Source of the DNA: Prolixibacteraceae bacterium
GTDB taxonomy: Bacteria > Bacteroidota > Bacteroidia > Bacteroidales > Prolixibacteraceae
Assembly (NCBI GenBank): GCA_019720755.1
Contig: CP081303.1
Location: forward strand, 3,455,501-3,519,500
DNA length: 64,000 bases
Direction of reading: 5' to 3'
The translations under genes were made by a program, and so were the position numbers. This document shows, piece after piece, positions 1-6,663 of the stretch. The notes under the pieces were generated by a model. The model did no database searches, was not told the origin of the DNA, and saw only the letters and a list, made by a program, of their open reading frames with translations. Each line of letters begins with the position of its first letter. Position 1 is the first letter of the stretch.

Positions 1-480
1 ATAATTAATCTCATATTCACGAGTTAATTGCATATCCCTAGTAGGGGTGATTACTTCGATTTGTGGGGATAGTACTTCGAATGCTAGATCAAAACGAACC
101 TGATCATTTCCTGCACCAGTACTACCATGTGCGATATATTTTGCTCCAATTTCATTTGCATATTGAGCAATGGCCATTGCTTGGAATATTCGTTCCGAAC
201 TAACAGATATAGGGTAGGTGTTGTTACGTACCACATTGCCATATACCATATAGCGAATGCCTTTGTCGTAATATTCCTGTGTTACATCTAGGGCAACATG
301 TTGTTTAACTCCCATTGCCAAAGCTTTCGCTTCAATGTCGTTAAGCTCATCTTGAGTGAAACCACCAGTATTGGCAATAGCCGTATACACTTCTAAACCC
401 TTCTCTTTTGCTAGATACATAGCACAGTATGAGGTGTCTAAACCTCCACTATAAGCCAAAACTACTTTCTTGTTTTCCAT
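1..480 (-). CDS. argG: Argininosuccinate synthase, N-terminal part (runs off window)
   Basis: ATP-dependent ligase joining citrulline and aspartate to argininosuccinate, the penultimate step of arginine synthesis, in the cytoplasm. The first 160 residues are present; the rest lies left of the window. The start is fixed by the N-type ATP pyrophosphatase loop SGGLDTS at residues 11-17, directly after the first beta strand. Further on, ARGININOSUCCINATE-synthase-like segments GNVVRNNTYP and HGSTGAGNDQVRFD are visible, the latter typical of the citrulline/ATP site. It follows the GNAT gene by about 160 bases on the same strand, and argR lies beyond, so the three probably form an arginine unit reading leftward. 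No defect is seen in the visible part. Confidence 0.95.
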   Translation of the reverse strand, partial: MENKKVVLAYSGGLDTSYCAMYLAKEKGLEVYTAIANTGGFTQDELNDIEAKALAMGVKQHVALDVTQEYYDKGIRYMVYGNVVRNNTYPISVSSERIFQAMAIAQYANEIGAKYIAHGSTGAGNDQVRFDLAFEVLSPQIEVITPTRDMQLTREYEINY

Positions 481-641
481 TGGAGTATATAAAATTATAA
501 CGGTTTTCTAGATAATTATTATAGATCTAAAGCAATCGGTATGAACCAAAATAGGTCTCGTAGTTTAAATGTTGACAGTATTCAAATAGACGTTAACCTA
601 TCCTATCAGGATAACATACCGGTCTGCATTAGATTATGTTT

Positions 642-1298
642 TTATTTTTTGAATGCTTTGATGCTAAAAAAAGAGAGTGTTGAATTTTTATCCGATCTAT
701 TCTTTAACCACTCTTTCCATCGTTGCCACCTAGTGGTGCTTTTTTGAGGCTGTTCGTCCCATATTGGGTCGTAGAGCATTCCAGTACATAAGCATTTACT
801 TTTGGATGTTCGTTCTAAGATGTCGTAGTTGACACAACTTTTACAACCATTCCAAAAGGCTTCATCGTCGGTTAACTCTGAAAAAGTGACTGGACGATAT
901 CCTAGTTCTGAATTAATCTTCATTACAGGAAGTCCTGTGGTTAATCCAAATATTTTAGCATCAGGGAATTTGGTGCGTGATAGGTCAAAAGCACATTTTT
1001 TTATGCGTTTAGCCAGGCCACAACCCCTAAATTCAGGGTCGACAATAAGACCTGAGTTGGCAACAAACTTATTGTGTCCCCAAGACTCTATATAGCAAAA
1101 ACCTGCAAATGTGTCTCCATGAAGTGCAATAACTGCTTTCCCCTCTTGAATCTTATTTGCTACATAACCATAAGTTCGCTTAGCAATACCAGTACCGCGC
1201 TCTTTCGATGCTCTTTCAATGGTATTGTTAATGATATCTACATATTTTATATGTGTCTCGTTGGCTACTACTACGTCAATGTTGATTCCCGATTTCAT
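642..1298 (-). CDS. GNAT acyltransferase of the arginine cluster (probable N-acetyl/succinylglutamate synthase)
   Basis: 218 residues. The GNAT acyl-CoA binding motif is visible as VDPEFRGCGLAKRI, with RGCGLA at residues 91-96. The C-terminal third carries a cysteine group (CKSC near 150 and CLC near 170), which is not part of the basic GNAT fold. It sits between argR and argG on the same strand. In Bacteroides a GNAT protein in this genetic position makes the acylated glutamate that opens the arginine pathway, using succinyl-CoA in species with N-succinylornithine. This gene is the likely equivalent; whether the donor is acetyl- or succinyl-CoA cannot be told here. The start is the first ATG, 49 bases after argR. 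Family assignment is firm, substrate is inferred. Confidence 0.8.
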   Translation of the reverse strand: MKSGINIDVVVANETHIKYVDIINNTIERASKERGTGIAKRTYGYVANKIQEGKAVIALHGDTFAGFCYIESWGHNKFVANSGLIVDPEFRGCGLAKRIKKCAFDLSRTKFPDAKIFGLTTGLPVMKINSELGYRPVTFSELTDDEAFWNGCKSCVNYDILERTSKSKCLCTGMLYDPIWDEQPQKSTTRWQRWKEWLKNRSDKNSTLSFFSIKAFKK

Positions 1299-1347
1299 CC
1301 TTTGTTTACGTCAATAATTATTGGTTATATCCCCATCTTAATCAAGA

Positions 1348-1857
1348 TTAATAGTCTGTGATATCAATCGTATTAATTAATCGAGGGAATAGTTCAATTA
1401 ATTTGCTCGCAACAGCTCTTCTAGTGATGCCTTCTCTTACTACTAAAAGGATGGTATCATCCCCAGCAATGGTTCCAAGAATCTCAAAAATGTCTTGACC
1501 ATCGATGATTGCTGCAATACTGCTCGCGTATCCAGGAATGGTTTTTATTACTCCCATATTGCCTGAAAATACCAAACTCCTAAACCCATCTGCTAAGAAG
1601 TTAACATGCGTTGTGTTTGACTCATTACCGGTGGGATCCTCATCATTATCCTGTGAAGGTGGAAGGTGATAGTAGAATCCTCCATTGTTATCTCGCATTT
1701 TAACTACTCTAAGACTATTTAGGTCTCTTGATAGTGTTGCCTGTGCAACGTCGTACCCTGCTTCATCCAACAGTTTAAGCAAATGCTCATGATTTTCGAT
1801 GTGGTGCTTCTTGATTAGTTCCACAATTTTTATCAATCGCTCTTTTTTAGTTTTCAT
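1348..1857 (-). CDS. argR: Arginine repressor ArgR
   Basis: 169 residues, the usual length for ArgR. The N-terminal winged helix-turn-helix (about residues 1-75) contains the segment DVAQATLSRDL that reads DNA. The C-terminal arginine-binding/oligomerisation domain (about 90-165) has the family signature GTIAGDDTI, whose aspartates bind arginine between trimers. ArgR binds ARG boxes when arginine is plentiful and represses arginine genes. It heads a leftward group argR - GNAT - argG and faces carAB. An almost perfect ARG box lies directly before its start codon, so autoregulation is likely. Confidence 0.95.
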   Translation of the reverse strand: MKTKKERLIKIVELIKKHHIENHEHLLKLLDEAGYDVAQATLSRDLNSLRVVKMRDNNGGFYYHLPPSQDNDEDPTGNESNTTHVNFLADGFRSLVFSGNMGVIKTIPGYASSIAAIIDGQDIFEILGTIAGDDTILLVVREGITRRAVASKLIELFPRLINTIDITDY

Positions 1858-1859
1858 TT

Positions 1860-1877
1860 GATGAATATTTATTCATG
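1860..1877. promoter_or_regulatory. ARG box in argR leader (predicted ArgR operator)
   Basis: The 14-base core TGAATATTTATTCA at 1862-1875 fits the ARG box core (TGAAT, four A/T, ATTCA) without a mismatch. It lies three bases before the argR start codon and just downstream of the predicted argR -7 element. A bound ArgR here would block argR transcription. A related but shorter-spaced half-conserved site lies at 1893-1910. Confidence 0.7.
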
Positions 1878-1886
1878 AATACCCTG

Positions 1887-1920
1887 CAAATATATGACTT
1901 TTATTCATATTACATACAAG
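1887..1920 (-). promoter_or_regulatory. Predicted argR promoter
   Basis: On the minus strand TATATTTG (1894-1887) fits the Bacteroidota -7 element TAnnTTTG, with a CTTG -33-like element 22 bases upstream (1920-1917). Transcription would start near 1880, inside or next to the ARG box. Confidence 0.55.
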
Positions 1921-1964
1921 TTTATTCATAAAAGATGAATATTTTCTTTTGTTAATTCAATGTT

Positions 1965-1982
1965 AATGAAAAAATATTCATT
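1965..1982. promoter_or_regulatory. ARG box upstream of carA promoter (predicted ArgR operator)
   Basis: The 18-mer AATGAAAAAATATTCATT fits the ARG box consensus with one mismatch. It ends 15 bases before the predicted -33 element of carA. A second, oppositely arranged pair of half-sites (ATTCAT, five bases, ATGAAT) lies at 1924-1940. Together they suggest that carAB also responds to ArgR. Confidence 0.6.
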
Positions 1983-1996
1983 TTTATAATATTTTA

Positions 1997-2029
1997 TTTG
2001 GAGGTTTAGCCTATTTTGCCATACATTTG
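1997..2029 (+). promoter_or_regulatory. Predicted carAB promoter (Bacteroidota type)
   Basis: TTTG at 1997-2000 and TACATTTG at 2022-2029 fit the -33 and -7 elements with 21 bases between them. The transcript would start near 2035, about 155 bases before carA, leaving room for the leader terminator. Confidence 0.6.
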
Positions 2030-2042
2030 CACCGTGTTCAGA

Positions 2043-2114
2043 ATGAGACTCAAAATACCGGTCATATCGATCGCATTATTGGAAGGAATGCGTTCTCGCT
2101 ACTTAATTTTTTAA
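2043..2114 (+). CDS. Possible carAB leader peptide (23 codons)
   Basis: A short reading frame starts with ATG eight bases or so after the predicted transcription start and stops with TAA inside the leader terminator. It has 23 residues, three of them arginine (codons 2, 17 and 19). Codons 17 (CGT) and 19 (CGC) lie in the 5' arm of the terminator stem. A ribosome slowed there for lack of charged arginine tRNA would cover that arm and let transcription continue into carA. Translation is not proven: the frame is short and Bacteroidota give no Shine-Dalgarno signal to judge by. It could be a chance frame. Confidence 0.35.
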   Translation: MRLKIPVISIALLEGMRSRYLIF

Positions 2115-2136
2115 GTAGTGGGGGCGCATTTTTTTT
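2087..2136 (+). terminator. Leader terminator / probable attenuator of carAB
   Basis: The arms 2087-2106 and 2111-2130 pair over all 20 positions (four are G-U) around a TTTT loop and are followed by eight T. This is a strong intrinsic terminator placed between promoter and carA, so it must be passed for carAB to be expressed. A copy of CGCATT at 2072-2077, identical to the end of the 3' arm (2125-2130), can pair with AATGCG at 2087-2092 and form a competing antiterminator hairpin. Confidence 0.75.
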
Positions 2137-2189
2137 ATGTTTTTTTAAATGAAATATTAGATATATACTATATACTTAAAATCGCTGAG

Positions 2190-3275
2190 ATGCATAAATT
2201 TCGTAATGTTAAGTTAGTTTTAGAAGATGGTACGATCTTCGAAGGAAAGTCGTTTGGAAAGGAAAAGTCGATTGCAGGGGAGGTTGTCTTCTACACTGCA
2301 ATGGTAGGTTATACAGAGAGCCTTTCAGATCCTTCTTATAAAGGACAAATCTTGGTCCCAACCTATCCTATGGTTGGAAATTATGGAATTCCTTCTGCAG
2401 ATCAAACAGAGGGGGTAGAGGACTTTTATGAATCAGATCGTATTCATGCTTCAGGGTTAGTTGTTGCTGATTATACGGACGATTTTAGCCACTGGAATGC
2501 AGAGAAAAGTTTAAGCGATTGGCTTATCGAAAATGATGTGCCAGGTATTACAGGAATTGATACGCGTGCTTTAACAAAGATTCTTCGTGAGAAGGGATCG
2601 ATGAAAGGTAAGATTGAATTTGATGATCAACCTATCGATTTTGTAGATCCAAACCAAGATAATTTGGCAGCATTGGTTAGTACTGATGATGTTGTTACTT
2701 ATGGTTCTGGAAAACATAAAGTTGTTTTGGTCGATTGTGGTGTAAAGTATAATATTATTCGTTGCCTCTTAAAAAGAGATACTACAGTGATTCGTGTGCC
2801 TTGGAACTATAATTTTAATGAAATCGATTGTGATGGTATTTTCCTTTCGAATGGACCAGGTGATCCTGTTCAATGCGAAGAGACCGTAAACCACATCAAA
2901 GAGGCATTAAAAGGAGCTAAACCAATTATGGGGATCTGTTTGGGTAATCAACTTCTTGGACGTGCTGCTGGTGCAGATACGTACAAATTGAAGTATGGTC
3001 ATCGTAGTCACAATCAGCCTGTACTACTAAAAGGAACACAACGTTGTTTTATTACTAGTCAGAACCATGGTTATGCTATTAATCAAGAGACTTTGCCAAG
3101 CGAATGGGAAGAGCTTTTTGTAAATGTGAATGATGGTACAAACGAAGGGGTTCGTCATAAAACTAAACCATTCTTTTCAACTCAGTTCCACCCTGAAGCT
3201 TCTTCAGGACCAGTAGATACGGAGTATCTATTCGATGAGTTTATTGAGAATATTGAGAAAAGCAAAGCACAGTAA
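2190..3275 (+). CDS. carA: Carbamoyl-phosphate synthase, small (glutaminase) subunit
   Basis: 361 residues from ATG 2190; an upstream in-frame ATG at 2118 lies inside the leader terminator and is unlikely to be used. The subunit hydrolyses glutamine and passes ammonia to CarB for carbamoyl phosphate, needed for arginine and pyrimidines. The N-terminal CPSase domain begins VKLVLEDGTIFEGKSFG. The C-terminal class I glutamine amidotransferase domain has the nucleophile in GICLGNQLLG (Cys about 250) and the His/Glu pair in FHPE (about 334/336). carB starts 27 bases after the stop, so the two are co-transcribed. Confidence 0.96.
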   Translation: MHKFRNVKLVLEDGTIFEGKSFGKEKSIAGEVVFYTAMVGYTESLSDPSYKGQILVPTYPMVGNYGIPSADQTEGVEDFYESDRIHASGLVVADYTDDFSHWNAEKSLSDWLIENDVPGITGIDTRALTKILREKGSMKGKIEFDDQPIDFVDPNQDNLAALVSTDDVVTYGSGKHKVVLVDCGVKYNIIRCLLKRDTTVIRVPWNYNFNEIDCDGIFLSNGPGDPVQCEETVNHIKEALKGAKPIMGICLGNQLLGRAAGADTYKLKYGHRSHNQPVLLKGTQRCFITSQNHGYAINQETLPSEWEELFVNVNDGTNEGVRHKTKPFFSTQFHPEASSGPVDTEYLFDEFIENIEKSKAQ

Positions 3276-3302
3276 TCACAAGAAAGACATTATCTTAAAA
3301 TC

Positions 3303-6300
3303 ATGATTAATACAGATATCAAAGATAGAGTAAATAAAGTCATTGTACTAGGATCTGGAGCCCTTAAGATTGGGGAAGCAGGGGAGTTTGACTATTCTGG
3401 ATCACAAGCCCTTAAGGCCTTGAAAGAGGAGGGGATTGAGACCGTATTGATTAATCCAAACATTGCAACGATACAGACATCAGAAGAGATTGCAGATAAG
3501 GTTTATTTCTTGCCTGTTACTCCTGAGTTTGTTGAAAAAGTAATTATTAAAGAAAAACCTCAAGGAATCTTGTTGGCTTTTGGTGGACAAACTGCACTTA
3601 ATTGTGGGGTTGCACTTTATGAGCAAGGAATACTTGAAAAATATAATGTGGAAGTTGTAGGTACTCCAGTACAGGCAATTATCGACACAGAGGACCGCGA
3701 AATCTTTGCAGGAATCCTTGGTGAGATCCATGTAGATACACCAAAGAGTATTGCTTGTGAAAACATGGAAAATGCAAAAATTGCTGCCACGAAGATTGGT
3801 TTCCCTCTAATTATTCGTGCTGCATATACGCTTGGAGGTATGGGTTCTGGGTTCTGTAATAATATGGATGAACTAGAAACACTTGCCAACAATGCTTTCT
3901 CTTACTCTCCTCAGATTCTTGTAGAAGAGTCTTTGAAGGGATGGAAAGAGGTCGAGTATGAGGTGGTACGTGACCGTTACAATAACTGTATTACAGTTTG
4001 TAACATGGAGAATTTCGATCCTCTAGGTATTCATACAGGAGAGTCTATAGTTGTTGCTCCATCTCAAACTCTTACGAATGCGGAGTATCATAAGCTTCGT
4101 GAGGTGAGTATTCGAATTATCCGTCGTGTAGGTATTGTAGGGGAGTGTAACGTACAATTTGCTTTGGATCCAAATTCAGAGGAGTATCGTGTGATCGAGG
4201 TGAATGCTCGCCTTTCTCGTTCTTCTGCGCTTGCATCAAAAGCTACAGGTTACCCTCTTGCTTTTGTGGCTGCCAAACTAGGATTAGGTTATGGTGTTCA
4301 TGAGTTGAAAAATTCCGTTACAAAAGAGACTACTGCATGTTTCGAGCCTGCTCTTGACTATTGTGTGTGTAAGATTCCTCGTTGGGATTTGACTAAATTC
4401 TCAGGGGTTGCACAGCAGCTAGGTTCAAGTATGAAGTCTGTTGGAGAAATTATGTCTATTGGACGTACTTTTGAGGAGGCTATGCAGAAAGGGCTTCGTA
4501 TGGTGGGTCTTGGAATGCACGGTTTCGTAGGAAACAGAGGAGAGATGGAGATCGATAATATCGATGAGGAACTTCAACGTCCTACAGATCGTCGTGTGTT
4601 TGCTATTGCTGAGGCATTCCATAAAGGGTACTCAGTGGATAAAGTGTGGGAAATGACTCGTATTGATAAGTTTTTCCTAAGCAAACTATACCGTATCTAC
4701 CAGATGCGTTGTGACCTAATGGAACACAACGATCTAGAATCTCTTGGTAAGGAGATGCTTCTTGAATCGAAGAAGTTAGGATTCTCTGATTTCCAGATTG
4801 CTAGAATGGTATTGAAAGGAGAGACCTCTTCGATGCAAGCGGATACACTACAAGTACGTGAATATCGTAAGTCTTTAAATGTGACTCCTTTTGTGAAGCA
4901 AATTGATACGCTTGCAGGAGAGTATCCAGCTCAGACAAATTATCTATATATGACATATCATGGTCAAGAGCATGATGTGGAGTTTACTGATGACTTTAAA
5001 TCAGTTCTTGTATTAGGTTCTGGTGCTTATCGTATCGGTTCTTCTGTAGAGTTTGATTGGTGTGGTGTGAATGCCGTAAATACAATCAAAGATCATGGAT
5101 ATCGTTCGATTATGTTGAACTATAATCCTGAAACGGTTTCTACCGACTATGACAACTGCGATCGTCTCTATTTTGATGAACTTTCGTTGGAACGCGTCTT
5201 AGATGTCAACGACTTTGAATCATTGAAAGGGGTTGTAGTCTCTACAGGTGGTCAGATACCAAATAACCTAGCAATGAAACTTCATGGTCAGAATGTTCCT
5301 ATTCTTGGTACCTCTCCATTGAAGATTGACAATGCGGAAGATCGTCAGAAATTCTCTGCTATGTTAGATGTGTTGGGTATTGATCAGCCTCGTTGGAAAG
5401 AGCTCTCTTCTATGAATGAGATCTTTGATTTTGTTGGAGAGGTTGGGTTCCCTGTTTTGGTTCGTCCTTCTTATGTGCTTTCTGGTGCTGCGATGAATGT
5501 AGTAACAGATAAGGATCAACTAGAGGGATTCTTGAGAATGGCTGCCCATGTATCTAAAGAGCATCCAGTGGTTGTTTCTGAATTCATCGAACAGGCAAAA
5601 GAGATTGAAGTGGATGCGGTAGCAAAAGATGGTGAGATTGTTGCTTATGCAATATCAGAGCATGTGGAGTTTGCTGGAGTTCACTCGGGAGATGCTACCA
5701 TTGTGTTCCCTCCTCAGAAATTGTATGTGGAGACAATACGTCGTGTAAAACGTATCGCTCGCCAAATTGCAGAAGCACTAGAGATTACTGGTCCTTTCAA
5801 TATGCAGTTGCTTGCAAAAGATAACGATATTAAGGTGATTGAGTGTAATCTAAGAGCTTCTCGTTCTTTCCCATTTGTTTCTAAAGTACTTAAAACAAAC
5901 TTGATTGAGATCGCAACGAAGGCAATGTTGGATGTCCCATTTGAAAAGCCAGATAAATCGCTATTTGAATTGGATTATGTGGGGGTTAAAGCTCCTCAAT
6001 TCTCATTCCACCGTCTGTTGAATGCCGATCCTGTATTGGGTGTTGATATGTCTTCAACAGGGGAGGTTGCTTGTTTGGGAGAGAACTTCTACGAAGCGAT
6101 GTATAAAGCGATGTTGTCTGTAGGATATCGTACTCCTGAAAAGAATATTTTGATCTCATCAGGGCCGTTAAGAGGAAAAGTAGAGCTTCTAAATAGTGCC
6201 AAGATGTTGAAGGAGAGAGGTTACAATCTATTCGCTACAGCAGGAACACAGAAATTCTTTGCAGAGAATGGGGTTGAGTCAGAATTGGTTTACTGGCCAG

Positions 6301-6542
6301 ATGAAGCGCAACATCCTAATGCAATTGATTTGATTAAGGATAAGAAGATTGATTTGGTGATCAATATTCCTAAAGATCACACAAAACGTGAGTTATCTAA
6401 TGGATACAATGTACGTCGTAATGCGATCGACTTCAATGTTCCATTGATTACTAATGCTCGTGTTGCTAGTGCATTTATCTACTCTTTCTGTAAGCAAGAT
6501 ATTGATAATGATCTATTGATTAAATCATGGGGTGAGTATTAA
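3303..6542 (+). CDS. carB: Carbamoyl-phosphate synthase, large subunit
   Basis: 1079 residues, the full normal length. Makes carbamoyl phosphate from bicarbonate, ammonia delivered by CarA, and two ATP. Two homologous ATP-grasp halves are visible, the first beginning KVIVLGSGALKIGEAGEFDYSG and the second near residue 560 as SVLVLGSGAYRIGSSVEFDW. Glycine-rich segments AAYTLGGMGSGF and PSYVLSGAAMNV mark the nucleotide sites. The last ~140 residues form the methylglyoxal-synthase-like allosteric domain (SSGPLRGKVELLNSAK onward), where UMP or ornithine may act. It ends the carAB unit; a hairpin terminator follows. Confidence 0.97.
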   Translation: MINTDIKDRVNKVIVLGSGALKIGEAGEFDYSGSQALKALKEEGIETVLINPNIATIQTSEEIADKVYFLPVTPEFVEKVIIKEKPQGILLAFGGQTALNCGVALYEQGILEKYNVEVVGTPVQAIIDTEDREIFAGILGEIHVDTPKSIACENMENAKIAATKIGFPLIIRAAYTLGGMGSGFCNNMDELETLANNAFSYSPQILVEESLKGWKEVEYEVVRDRYNNCITVCNMENFDPLGIHTGESIVVAPSQTLTNAEYHKLREVSIRIIRRVGIVGECNVQFALDPNSEEYRVIEVNARLSRSSALASKATGYPLAFVAAKLGLGYGVHELKNSVTKETTACFEPALDYCVCKIPRWDLTKFSGVAQQLGSSMKSVGEIMSIGRTFEEAMQKGLRMVGLGMHGFVGNRGEMEIDNIDEELQRPTDRRVFAIAEAFHKGYSVDKVWEMTRIDKFFLSKLYRIYQMRCDLMEHNDLESLGKEMLLESKKLGFSDFQIARMVLKGETSSMQADTLQVREYRKSLNVTPFVKQIDTLAGEYPAQTNYLYMTYHGQEHDVEFTDDFKSVLVLGSGAYRIGSSVEFDWCGVNAVNTIKDHGYRSIMLNYNPETVSTDYDNCDRLYFDELSLERVLDVNDFESLKGVVVSTGGQIPNNLAMKLHGQNVPILGTSPLKIDNAEDRQKFSAMLDVLGIDQPRWKELSSMNEIFDFVGEVGFPVLVRPSYVLSGAAMNVVTDKDQLEGFLRMAAHVSKEHPVVVSEFIEQAKEIEVDAVAKDGEIVAYAISEHVEFAGVHSGDATIVFPPQKLYVETIRRVKRIARQIAEALEITGPFNMQLLAKDNDIKVIECNLRASRSFPFVSKVLKTNLIEIATKAMLDVPFEKPDKSLFELDYVGVKAPQFSFHRLLNADPVLGVDMSSTGEVACLGENFYEAMYKAMLSVGYRTPEKNILISSGPLRGKVELLNSAKMLKERGYNLFATAGTQKFFAENGVESELVYWPDEAQHPNAIDLIKDKKIDLVINIPKDHTKRELSNGYNVRRNAIDFNVPLITNARVASAFIYSFCKQDIDNDLLIKSWGEY

Positions 6543-6562
6543 TCTCTGATTTATAACAAATA

Positions 6563-6604
6563 AAAAAGGTCGGGACTCATATTTAAGAGTTCCGACCTTT
6601 TTGT
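6563..6604 (+). terminator. Terminator after carB (works both ways)
   Basis: GGTCGGGACTC (6568-6578) pairs with GAGTTCCGACC (6587-6597), flanked by A-rich and T-rich runs. It separates carB from the convergent receptor gene and could stop transcription from either side. Confidence 0.8.
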
Positions 6605-6663
6605 TTATAGTTAAAACGATCATCATAATCAATAGATCGTTTTTGAACTAGATTAAGTATTAT

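Noticed and set aside
2118-2189. N-terminal extension of CarA from ATG 2118
   Set aside because: These codons lie in the 3' arm and T run of the leader terminator, and the added residues do not look like a CarA start. ATG 2190 gives the normal length.
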